A stretch of DNA of 5,257 bases from Clostridiales bacterium (GTDB taxonomy: Bacteria > Bacillota > Clostridia > Saccharofermentanales > UBA5734), in contig DMJC01000193.1 of assembly GCA_003451915.1 (NCBI GenBank), positions 1-5,257 of the forward strand, given 5' to 3'. Position numbers and translations under genes: made by a program. Positions 1-5,257 of this stretch are shown here, piece by piece. Within the stretch, counting starts at the first letter, position 1. Each line of letters starts with the position of its first letter. The notes beneath the pieces were generated by a model that saw nothing but the letters and a program-made list of their open reading frames with translations, ran no database searches and was not told the DNA's origin.

Positions 1-2577
1 GAGACAGCCTATCAGAAGTTGTTCAACAGTCGCCTGAAATGGTTGGTTGTCGTCTTGCTGGCCGCTATGGTTCTGATTCAAGTCGGGCCGTTTGCAGCAC
101 CAGGCATTTTCGTTCAAGCGGAAACGGCAATGGAGCGAACCGGCACAGTTACGGTCAGTGCCGCTAACATCCGCAGCGGTCCGGGCACTTCCTATGACAA
201 ACTCTGCACAGTTTACCTGGATCATGCTGTTCAGGTCAATGCAGTGACGGCCGGTGAATATGTCAGCCCTTATGGTGACCAATGGTATCGGGTTACTCTT
301 GTTTATTCAGGTTCGACCTTATCCGGCTATGTCGTCGCCAGTTTTATCACGCTGGATCCTGTGGCCACCACGACGACTGCTGAAGTGACGTCATCTGAAA
401 CCACATCCGTAACCAGTCTGGCAGCTAGTGAAACGAGTTCCAGTTCTGAATCCAGTTTCCTTGAGTCTGTAACTGCTGAAACCAGCATTCTTGAGTCGAC
501 GTCCGGCGAAACCAGCTCGAGCGAAACCAGCGTGACCGGGACAACCAGTGAGACCACGCCGACCACAACGGTTGATTTCGAAGAGCTGTTGTCAGCAGAG
601 GGATTCCCGGAAAGTTACAAAGCTGGCCTGCGTGAACTGCATGCTCTTTATCCCAATTGGCTTTTTAAGGCCTTGCATACCAATCTGGACTGGAATGTCG
701 TCATCGAAAATGAGAACTACCCTGGACGTTCATTGATCTCAACCAGTGACGGAACTTTCGGGATTGACGGATACCGTTCAACGGATGAAGGTGCCTATGA
801 CTGGGCGACCAATACCTGGACAGTTTATGATGGCTCAACCTGGGTCATGTGCAACCGGGATGTCATCAAATATTACATGGATCCGCGCAATTTTCTCAGC
901 AGCACGATGATCACCCGCTTCTTCCAGTTTGAAGCCCTGAATTACCAGCCGGCGACACAAACGATCACAGGCATTGAAAAAATTCTCAGCGGATCTTTTA
1001 TGGGCAATAAAAGCTTTGACTACATCGATGCCGCTTCTGGCGAGATGAGGACGATGCTGTATTCACAGGCATTTCTCAAGGCTGCCGACTATTCAAAAGT
1101 CAGTCCGTATCACCTGGCTTCGCGCAGCCGCATTGAAGTCGGCAGCAATGGCAGTTCATCGGTCAGCGGCACTTTTTCAGCTGATCTGGTCGCGGCCTAT
1201 CTCAAACGGGGTGAAGTCTACACGCCGACTTCCGATGACACGGCATTGGACGGGATTTACAATTTTTACAATATCGGTGCTTATAGCAGCACGCTTCTTC
1301 TTGGCAATATCAGAAATGGACTGATCTATGCGAAAGATAAAAGTAAGCATTTGTTTCCAATCGTTGAGTTTAATCCAACATATCAGGAAAATCAGGCAGC
1401 AACAATTATTCCCTGGAACAACCGCCTGCGCTCTATCGTAGCCGGATCGCTGTTTATCGGCAACAGTTATATCAACGTCGGTCAAAACACACTGTACCTG
1501 CAGAAATTCGATGTCGACAACAGCTATAACGGGCTTTACTGGCATCAGTACATGGGCAGTATCTATGCCCCGTATGTGGAATCGCGAAGCATTTACAATG
1601 CGTATGTCAACATGGGCATGATCGGCGAGTCAATGACTTTTATTATCCCAGTTTTTAACAGTATGCCATCAACAGCCTGTCAGCTGCCCTCGACCGGTAA
1701 TCCCAATAACTGGCTGAAGTCACTGACAGTCGGTTCATATCCTCTGACACCGACCTTTGATCCGGCCAACACCGGACCATACAGTCTGATCGTTGATAAT
1801 GATGTGACCAGCGTTTCGGTTACAGCAACACCGGTCACCACCAAGGCATCGATCGCCGGTGCAGGAACTCTTCAACTGCCGGTCGGAGAAAATACGGTCA
1901 GCCTCGTTGTGACAGCTGAGAATGGCAACAAACGCACTTACAACCTAACCATTGTTCGTAAAAATATCGAAGTTACACCGACCCCGACGCCGTCGCCAAC
2001 GATTGCACCAACTGCGTCAGCGAGTCCTACCCCAACCGGTTTACCTACTGTAACCGTGACACCGGTACCATCTGCGACGCCGACAGCACCAGCAACCGTG
2101 ACACCTTCTCCGTGGCCAACACCGACAGTTACGCCGACTCCGGCACCGGTTCTGAGCAGCACAGAATTCAGTGTCAGTGAATCGACAGTGACCGGGCTCA
2201 ATCCGCAGAATGGCCAAAATACTGCTGCCAATATCACAGCTGGATTAACAGCCCCGGCAGGGTACAACGTTGCTGTTGTCAATGCTGATGGCAGCCCATG
2301 CACAGGGCTGGTCGGAACAGGCTGCAGTGTAAGACTGATGTCGGGAAATTCGATTGCTAAAGAGTATATTGTTATTCTATATGGCGATGCGAGCGGTGAT
2401 GGCAAGATCAATGCAATTGATCTCGCAACGATCAGTTGGCATTTACTTAAGAAAAAACACATTATTAGTAATTATTTACAAGCCAGTGATGTTAATAAAG
2501 ACAACAAAACAAATGCAATCGATTTTGCTATTATTGGTAGATATCTTTTGCATGCATTTGAAATTAATCAGAATTAA
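1..2577 (+). CDS. Secreted beta-N-acetylglucosaminidase-like wall hydrolase with SH3b, cadherin-like and dockerin domains (5' end probably outside window)
   Basis: Probable exported peptidoglycan hydrolase of the LytD/GH73-like glucosaminidase group, expected to cut N-acetylglucosaminyl bonds in wall glycan. Numbering takes the TTG at position 19 as residue 1. The frame is open to the left edge and that TTG has no convincing ribosome site, so the true start is probably upstream. Visible parts: signal peptide 1-34 (hydrophobic core, cleavage near VQA/ET); SH3b domain about 42-113 (NIRSGPGTSY); Ser/Thr-rich linker 116-184; catalytic region about 185-553, with YMDPRNFL, SPYHLASRSRIEVG, YNFYNIGAY, TLYLQKF, YWHQYM and FIIPVFNSMP; cadherin-like domain about 561-648 (AENGNKRTY); Pro/Thr linker about 649-714; pre-dockerin module about 715-786; dockerin 787-852. 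Glu373 is my candidate catalytic acid by position in the ASRSRIEVG motif. Gene 2 follows after 10 nt and encodes a cohesin-like anchor, its likely partner. Codon use turns AT-rich within the dockerin. Domain calls are from pattern recognition; the exact GH family is less certain than the hydrolase role. Confidence 0.85.
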   Translation, partial: ETAYQKLFNSRLKWLVVVLLAAMVLIQVGPFAAPGIFVQAETAMERTGTVTVSAANIRSGPGTSYDKLCTVYLDHAVQVNAVTAGEYVSPYGDQWYRVTLVYSGSTLSGYVVASFITLDPVATTTTAEVTSSETTSVTSLAASETSSSSESSFLESVTAETSILESTSGETSSSETSVTGTTSETTPTTTVDFEELLSAEGFPESYKAGLRELHALYPNWLFKALHTNLDWNVVIENENYPGRSLISTSDGTFGIDGYRSTDEGAYDWATNTWTVYDGSTWVMCNRDVIKYYMDPRNFLSSTMITRFFQFEALNYQPATQTITGIEKILSGSFMGNKSFDYIDAASGEMRTMLYSQAFLKAADYSKVSPYHLASRSRIEVGSNGSSSVSGTFSADLVAAYLKRGEVYTPTSDDTALDGIYNFYNIGAYSSTLLLGNIRNGLIYAKDKSKHLFPIVEFNPTYQENQAATIIPWNNRLRSIVAGSLFIGNSYINVGQNTLYLQKFDVDNSYNGLYWHQYMGSIYAPYVESRSIYNAYVNMGMIGESMTFIIPVFNSMPSTACQLPSTGNPNNWLKSLTVGSYPLTPTFDPANTGPYSLIVDNDVTSVSVTATPVTTKASIAGAGTLQLPVGENTVSLVVTAENGNKRTYNLTIVRKNIEVTPTPTPSPTIAPTASASPTPTGLPTVTVTPVPSATPTAPATVTPSPWPTPTVTPTPAPVLSSTEFSVSESTVTGLNPQNGQNTAANITAGLTAPAGYNVAVVNADGSPCTGLVGTGCSVRLMSGNSIAKEYIVILYGDASGDGKINAIDLATISWHLLKKKHIISNYLQASDVNKDNKTNAIDFAIIGRYLLHAFEINQN
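370..570 (+). repeat. Low-complexity Ser/Thr/Glu-rich linker coding region
   Basis: Codes for a flexible linker between the SH3b domain and the catalytic region of the first gene. It is made of irregular repeats of the type ETS, ETSS and SETS, and at DNA level gaaaccagc-like units recur. The repeats are degenerate and protein-driven. Such linkers are common between modules of secreted Gram-positive hydrolases and may be glycosylated. Confidence 0.8.
1699..1962 (+). other. Cadherin-like beta-sandwich domain of the hydrolase
   Basis: Residues about 561-648 of the first product. The pattern is WLKSLTV, LTPTF, YSLIV, ATP, GEN and AENGNKRTY, followed by a short beta strand ending in VRK. This matches the cadherin-like beta-sandwich family (PF12733 type), a non-catalytic module of bacterial surface proteins. 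A clearly related domain lies in gene 2 at 3125-3379 with the same motif order, so the two partners share an accessory domain. Confidence 0.75.
1963..2160 (+). repeat. Low-complexity Pro/Thr-rich linker coding region
   Basis: Codes for a Pro/Thr/Ser-rich linker with repeated TPTP, PSPT and VTPTP units between the cadherin-like domain and the pre-dockerin module. GC content is high here: the row 2101-2160 has 38 G or C in 60 by hand count. Linkers of this type separate catalytic modules from dockerins in cellulosomal and related enzymes. Confidence 0.8.
2377..2574 (+). other. Type I-like dockerin domain at the C-terminus of the hydrolase
   Basis: Residues 787-852 carry two EF-hand-like calcium loops. 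Loop 1 is 790-801, DASGDGKINAID. Loop 2 is 824-835, DVNKDNKTNAID. Both keep Asp, Asn or Ser at loop positions 1, 3, 5 and 9 and Asp at 12, and each is followed by a helix ending in a Leu-Leu pair (SWHLL, GRYLL). That duplicated F-hand layout defines dockerins, which bind cohesins in a calcium-dependent way. Loop positions 10 and 11, which help set specificity in known dockerins, are Ala-Ile in both copies. Loop 2 lacks the Gly at position 6 (Asn instead), a mild departure. Confidence 0.88.
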
Positions 2578-2578
2578 C

Positions 2579-2583
2579 GGAGG
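2579..2583 (+). promoter_or_regulatory. Ribosome binding site of the cohesin-anchor gene
   Basis: GGAGG starts one base after the stop codon of gene 1 and lies 4 nt before the ATG at 2588. It fixes this ATG as the start, although the frame is open further upstream into gene 1. The position suggests translation coupled to the hydrolase. Confidence 0.85.
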
Positions 2584-2587
2584 ATTT

Positions 2588-4120
2588 ATGAAGAAAATAC
2601 TTATTGTATTATTGTCATTACTACTTCCTTTACTTATTTTATTTTCAATCACAATAGTAACATTTGCAGAACCTGTATCAGGTAATCTTTTTTTAAGAAT
2701 AAAACCTGATCCAATTGATAAAGGTGATGAATTTAGAGTAGTTATTGAGATAAATAACGCACCTGTTTCTGGTTTGGCAAGTTTTGGTCCTTTAGAAATA
2801 AGTTATGACCCAGCAATGTTTTCGTATGTTAAAACTATTCTATTGGTAAATAGCACCATTGGTTTATCAGTAACAAACAATTCTCAAACTGGTGTAGTCA
2901 CAATGTATTGGCCAGAAAAGCAAACACTTGAAACTTTACCTGTTAGTAGCGCTACATATTTAGTTGGTGTTTATTTTAAAGCTAATCAAACTGGAACTAG
3001 TACATTTAATTTGATAAGTACTGAGGGTTTCTCTGATCAAGATCTTAATCCGATAAATATTAATATTGGTTCAAGTCAACTTTCATTATCAGTTACTATT
3101 TATGCACCTGATGTTAAATCCGACAACAACAATCTTAAATCATTAGAAGTGAATCCAGGTAACTTAACGCCAGCTTTTACATCAAACATTACTAATTATT
3201 CACTTGCTGTTGAAATGGATGTCGATAATGTTATTGTGAGTGCTACACCTGCAGATAGCAAAGCTAAAGTAATTTCGGTTACCGGTAATAATAATTTAAT
3301 CTATGGAGAAAATAAAATTAATATAGTGGTTCAAGCCGAAAACGGAAACAAGAAAACCTATACGATCACTGTCACGCGCGCAGCTCCGTCGCCATCGCCC
3401 AGCCCGTCGCCAACACCGGGTGTGACCATTAATCAGCCAGACGGTCAATATACGATCATCGACTTGCCCGAAGGTACGCCGATTCCCGGCGGCTTTTACA
3501 GTACGCTCGACTCGGTCGGCGGCCAGAGCGTGCCGGCCTACCGTGCGATCAAAGGTGACTTGACGCTTTACTATCTGCAAAATGAGAGTGGAGCGGCTGG
3601 ATTTTTCTATCTCGACGGTACAAGCGGGGAGTATAAGCCCTTTTTAACACTATCCCTGCCGGCTATAGCATTTCCGATCTTGTCACCGGACGGCCTGACA
3701 TCGATCCCTGAAGGATTCGACGAAACAACGTTTGATGTCAATGGCAGTCCGGTTAAGGCCTGGCAGTCGTCCACTTTACCGGCCGGTCAGATGCTGTTAT
3801 ATCTGATGAACAACGACGGAGAGAAGAATTTTTACATCTATGATACAGCATCCCGTTTACTGTCGCTCTATGCCGGCGGTACAACGCCTTCTGAAACGAC
3901 AGAACCGACTGCGACCGAGACAACAACCCCGACAACCTCGGAAACCGGTGACACACCGGCACCATCAGGTTTTGGCGGCTGGGCGCTGGTCGCTATGCTG
4001 CTCGGAGCACTCTGCCTGATCTTGATCGGCGTGATCATCTGGCTGGTGATTCGCGGCAAACATGAAGATGATGAACCGACTGCCCCGCCGAAACAGCCAA
4101 AAATTCGCAGGGTGGAATAG
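2588..4120 (+). CDS. Membrane-anchored cohesin-like surface protein with cadherin-like domain and duplicated unknown module
   Basis: A 510-residue product. Residues 1-27 are a signal peptide (MKK then a long hydrophobic core, cleavage near TFA/EP). Residues about 31-170 fit a cohesin: KGDEF, GLASFGPLEISYDP, GVVTMYW and a YLVGVYFKA strand, in the order and length of that fold. Residues 180-264 are a cadherin-like domain with AENGNKKTY. A PSPSPSPSPTPG linker follows, then an unrecognised module of two similar halves (292-428), a Thr-rich linker, a transmembrane helix at about 464-488 and a basic/acidic tail of about 22 residues. No LPXTG motif is present, so anchoring is by the membrane helix, not sortase. 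The inferred role is a single-cohesin anchor that holds dockerin proteins, above all the hydrolase encoded 10 nt upstream, at the cell surface. The N-terminal half is strongly AT-rich and the C-terminal half has the GC and codon use of the neighbours, so the gene is a composite. The cohesin call rests on pattern only; another immunoglobulin-like adhesion domain is the main alternative. Confidence 0.82.
   Translation: MKKILIVLLSLLLPLLILFSITIVTFAEPVSGNLFLRIKPDPIDKGDEFRVVIEINNAPVSGLASFGPLEISYDPAMFSYVKTILLVNSTIGLSVTNNSQTGVVTMYWPEKQTLETLPVSSATYLVGVYFKANQTGTSTFNLISTEGFSDQDLNPININIGSSQLSLSVTIYAPDVKSDNNNLKSLEVNPGNLTPAFTSNITNYSLAVEMDVDNVIVSATPADSKAKVISVTGNNNLIYGENKINIVVQAENGNKKTYTITVTRAAPSPSPSPSPTPGVTINQPDGQYTIIDLPEGTPIPGGFYSTLDSVGGQSVPAYRAIKGDLTLYYLQNESGAAGFFYLDGTSGEYKPFLTLSLPAIAFPILSPDGLTSIPEGFDETTFDVNGSPVKAWQSSTLPAGQMLLYLMNNDGEKNFYIYDTASRLLSLYAGGTTPSETTEPTATETTTPTTSETGDTPAPSGFGGWALVAMLLGALCLILIGVIIWLVIRGKHEDDEPTAPPKQPKIRRVE
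2678..3097 (+). other. Cohesin-like domain
   Basis: Residues about 31-170 of the anchor protein. The order is an opening beta strand (LFLRIKPDP), KGDEFRVVIEI, NAPVSGLASF, EISYDP at 70-75, a VTNNSQTGVVTMYW stretch, then SATYLVGVYFKA and STFNL. In cohesins the matching places hold the GD-V strand, the GLAGFDF loop, the LSYDP motif and the late LATITFKV strand. The length of about 140 residues is normal for the family. The whole domain lies inside the AT-rich island. Confidence 0.72.
3125..3379 (+). other. Cadherin-like beta-sandwich domain of the anchor protein
   Basis: Residues 180-264: LKSLEVNPG, LTPAF, NYSLAVEMDV, SATP, GEN, AENGNKKTY and a final VTR. It matches the domain at 1699-1962 in the hydrolase motif by motif. 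The AT-rich to GC-rich switch falls inside this domain, at or just after AENGNKKTY. Confidence 0.75.
3461..3871 (+). other. Unrecognised module built from two similar halves
   Basis: Residues 292-428 of the anchor protein. Half A (from 292) reads LPEG, then SVPAYRA, LTLYYLQNESG, FFYLDGTSGEY. Half B (from 372) reads IPEG, then SPVKAWQS, MLLYLMNNDGE, NFYIYDTASR. The PEG triplets at 294 and 374 are 80 residues apart, and the aromatic-rich LYYL/LYLM and FFYLD/FYIYD strands align. This suggests an old tandem duplication of a small beta-rich unit. I do not recognise a named family. It sits between the ligand-binding part and the membrane anchor and may be a spacer or wall-binding module. Confidence 0.65.
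3887..4117 (+). other. Thr-rich linker, C-terminal transmembrane helix and charged tail
   Basis: The linker is rich in Thr, Glu and Pro (TTEPTATETTTPTT). A hydrophobic stretch follows at residues 464-488, starting GGWALVAML and ending IIWLVIRG, then a tail with acidic (HEDDE) and basic (KIRR) groups. With the signal peptide this predicts a type I membrane protein: long part outside, about 22 residues in the cytoplasm. The tail is longer than a usual sortase sorting signal and no LPXTG precedes the helix. Confidence 0.85.
4109..4114 (+). promoter_or_regulatory. Ribosome binding site of the GtrA-family gene
   Basis: AGGGTGG-like purine run within the last codons of gene 2, 7 nt before the ATG at 4122. 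It supports that start over the upstream in-frame ATG at 4062, which would lie well inside gene 2. Confidence 0.6.
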
Positions 4121-4121
4121 T

Positions 4122-4613
4122 ATGCATAATATCATGGCGTTCTTTCAGCGCATCATACGATTTCTTTTCAGCCGGGAGGTTATCATTTATGTGATCGCCG
4201 GTGTAGCGGCCACCTTGGTCAATGTCGGTGTCTTTACCTTGCTGACGATGGTTTTCGGCAAGGATCGCTGGTACCTGTCCAATATACCGGCGATCGCTGC
4301 TGCAATGCTGTTTGCATTTTTCACCAATCGAATCGTTGTGTTTCACTCGCATGGATCGATCTGGCAAGAGCTATGGAAGTTTTTTTCATCACGCATCCTC
4401 GTCTCGCTCGCTTTCGAGTATGGTGCCATGGCTTTACTGTATGACCTGATCGGCTTTAAAGCCGCATTCCATTTTTCACCGGGTGATGAAGGATTAGCCT
4501 ATGCCAAACTGATCACCCAGGTTCTGGTCATGGTCGGCAACTATGTTTTCAGTAAATTATTCATCTTTACACACAGGACAGCACCCGAGGAGAAACAGCA
4601 GCATGAACTTTGA
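4122..4613 (+). CDS. GtrA-family four-helix membrane protein
   Basis: A 163-residue membrane protein with four predicted helices at about 20-45, 51-74, 88-110 and 126-149. Size and layout fit the GtrA family (PF04138 type). The family hallmarks are visible: the GVAATLVNVGVF helix, FAFFTNRIVVF at 64-74 and NYVFSKLFIF at 140-149, where family members typically carry an Asn-x-x-x-(K/R)-x-x-x-F pattern. Characterised members help move lipid-linked sugars (undecaprenyl-phosphate glucose and similar) across the membrane for glycosylation of surface polymers; many members are uncharacterised. The gene starts 1 nt after the stop of the anchor gene and overlaps the next gene by 11 nt. A role in glycosylating wall polymers or the Ser/Thr linkers of genes 1 and 2 is conceivable, but nothing in the sequence proves it. 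No glycosyltransferase partner is visible in the window. Confidence 0.88.
   Translation: MHNIMAFFQRIIRFLFSREVIIYVIAGVAATLVNVGVFTLLTMVFGKDRWYLSNIPAIAAAMLFAFFTNRIVVFHSHGSIWQELWKFFSSRILVSLAFEYGAMALLYDLIGFKAAFHFSPGDEGLAYAKLITQVLVMVGNYVFSKLFIFTHRTAPEEKQQHEL
4587..4592 (+). promoter_or_regulatory. Ribosome binding site of folC
   Basis: GAGGAG lies inside the end of the GtrA-family gene, 10 nt before the ATG at 4603. It supports that start and points to coupled translation. Confidence 0.7.
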
Positions 4614-5257
4614 TGAAGCCCGCGACTGGTTATCTTCTTCACTGGCTTTTGGCATCCAGATGGGACTTCATCGTATGAACCGCCTAATGGATCTGCTGGG
4701 TCATCCGGAAAAGGATCTGCGCTGCATTCACATCGCTGGCACCAACGGCAAAGGTTCGGTTTCCAGCTATTGCGCCGCAATCCTGGCGGCAGCCGGCCAT
4801 CGGACCGGCGTTTTCACATCGCCTTATCTGGAAAGGCTGACCGAACGCATCCGTGTTATTGAAGGCTTACATGGTCTGCAGCAATTGCAGGCCGATGAAA
4901 GAGCCGGTGAAATCGAGCCGGCTGATTTTGCTGCCGCACTCAGCCAAGTTCGCAGCGCAGTCAGCCAGATGCTTGCCGACGGTTATGAACACCCCACAGA
5001 ATTTGAATTACTGACAGCCGCCGGCTTTTTGCATTATGCCAACAAGCACTGTGACGTTGTTGTTTTAGAAACAGGTCTGGGTGGCCGGCTGGACTCGACC
5101 AATATCATCAGTCAGCCGCTGGCCTGCCTGATTACCGCCCTCGGTTTTGACCATATGGATCGCCTGGGCAACACCATGGCCGAAATCGCTGCGGAAAAAG
5201 CCGGCATCATCAAGCCTGGCTGTCCGGTCTTTTTCTATAATCCGTACGATCTGGAGT
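4603..5257 (+). CDS. folC: Bifunctional folylpolyglutamate synthase/dihydrofolate synthase, N-terminal part (cut by right edge)
   Basis: Cytosolic Mur-ligase-type enzyme of folate metabolism. It joins glutamate to dihydropteroate and/or adds further glutamates to folates, using ATP. The 218 complete codons in the window have no stop; full-length members are usually about 420-450 residues, so roughly half is seen. Diagnostic parts are the N-terminal GIQMGLHRMNRLMDLLG, the P-loop GTNGKGS at 46-52, TSPYL at 72-76, RIRV at 82-85, PTEFELLTA at 131-139, ETGLGGRLDSTN at 156-167, FDHMDRLG at 182-189 and EKAGIIKPG at 198-206. The stretch between RIRV and ADF, about 20 residues, is longer than the short turn common in relatives. 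The start overlaps the GtrA gene by 11 nt. The function is unrelated to the surface genes upstream, so co-transcription probably reflects compact gene packing. Confidence 0.95.
   Translation, partial: MNFDEARDWLSSSLAFGIQMGLHRMNRLMDLLGHPEKDLRCIHIAGTNGKGSVSSYCAAILAAAGHRTGVFTSPYLERLTERIRVIEGLHGLQQLQADERAGEIEPADFAAALSQVRSAVSQMLADGYEHPTEFELLTAAGFLHYANKHCDVVVLETGLGGRLDSTNIISQPLACLITALGFDHMDRLGNTMAEIAAEKAGIIKPGCPVFFYNPYDLE

Larger units (their letters stand above)
2441..3345. other. AT-rich compositional island spanning the gene 1/gene 2 junction
   Basis: By hand count the rows 2461-2700 contain 61 G or C in 240 (about 25%), and rows 2821-2880 and 3061-3120 contain 17 in 60 each. Just outside, row 2101-2160 has 38 in 60 and row 3361-3420 has 42 in 60. 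The left edge is gradual (rows 2341-2460 about 38-40%); the right edge is sharp, at about 3340-3362. Codon choice changes with it: I find no CTG leucine codon from 2588 to about 3340, but ten from there to 4120. Reading frames pass through both edges without a break. This looks like DNA from a low-GC source joined by recombination, or a region under unusual mutational history. No insertion-sequence ends, integrase or flanking direct repeats are visible. Confidence 0.85.

Noticed and set aside
19..21. TTG as the true start of the hydrolase gene
   Set aside because: The frame is open to the left edge with no stop, and no ribosome site lies at proper distance before the TTG. A start upstream of the window is more likely, so the gene is given from position 1.
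370..570. CRISPR-like or regular tandem DNA repeat
   Set aside because: The units are short and uneven and follow the codons of a Ser/Thr-rich linker; there are no unique spacers of even length.
1938..2462. Long open frame on the minus strand (174 residues)
   Set aside because: It is the shadow of the Pro/Thr-rich linker codons, giving a Val/Gly-rich low-complexity product with no recognisable domain.
2354..2587. Upstream extension of the anchor gene from the ATG at 2354
   Set aside because: It would overlap the hydrolase dockerin in another frame. GGAGG directly before the ATG at 2588, followed by a clear signal peptide, marks the real start.
2530..2590. Internal promoter in the AT-rich stretch before the anchor gene
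   Set aside because: Short AT-rich hexamers occur by chance here, and I see no well-spaced -35/-10 pair; the tight spacing favours one transcript.
2441..3345. Metagenome assembly chimera as the cause of the AT-rich island
   Set aside because: Not fully excluded, but both reading frames and both domains (dockerin and cadherin-like) continue without a break across the edges, which random joining would rarely give. Read coverage across 2441 and 3345 would decide it.
2441..3345. Insertion sequence or other mobile element
   Set aside because: No transposase or integrase, no terminal inverted repeats and no target-site duplications are visible at the edges.
4035..4367. Minus-strand open frame of 110 residues across the anchor/GtrA border
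   Set aside because: It lies opposite two well-supported genes, has no recognisable domain and no ribosome site that I can see.

Overview
The window reads as one strand of a mid-GC Gram-positive bacterium, most likely an anaerobic Firmicute of the Clostridia. The reasons are a secreted multidomain wall hydrolase with SH3b, cadherin-like and dockerin modules, Pro/Thr-rich linkers, strong GGAGG-type ribosome sites and a cohesin-type surface protein. The taxon below that level is a guess.

Layout: four genes run left to right with almost no space between them. (1) Positions 1-2577 hold a secreted beta-N-acetylglucosaminidase-like protein whose 5' end is probably cut by the window edge. It reads signal peptide, SH3b, Ser/Thr linker, catalytic region, cadherin-like domain, Pro/Thr linker, pre-dockerin module, dockerin. 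(2) Positions 2588-4120 hold a membrane-anchored surface protein: signal peptide, cohesin-like domain, cadherin-like domain, short Pro/Ser linker, an unrecognised module made of two similar halves, Thr-rich linker, C-terminal transmembrane helix and a short charged tail. (3) Positions 4122-4613 hold a four-helix GtrA-family membrane protein. (4) From 4603 to the right edge is the N-terminal part of FolC (folylpolyglutamate/dihydrofolate synthase). The spacings are 10 nt, 1 nt and an 11-nt overlap, so one transcript is likely. No gene-free stretch, promoter or terminator is visible.

The most interesting point is the pairing of genes 1 and 2. The first ends in a dockerin with two intact calcium loops, and the second begins with a cohesin-like domain and ends in a membrane anchor. 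The simple reading is a two-part docking system that holds a peptidoglycan hydrolase at the cell surface, a miniature and non-cellulolytic analogue of a cellulosome. Binding is inferred, not shown.

The second striking point is base composition. An AT-rich island of about 900 bp (about 25-28% GC by hand count in sampled 60-base rows) sits in DNA that is otherwise about 50-70% GC in the rows sampled. It starts inside the dockerin and ends inside the cadherin-like domain of gene 2, leaving both reading frames intact. The island therefore carries most of the dockerin and the whole cohesin, as if the interacting pair had been brought in or exchanged as one cassette by recombination.
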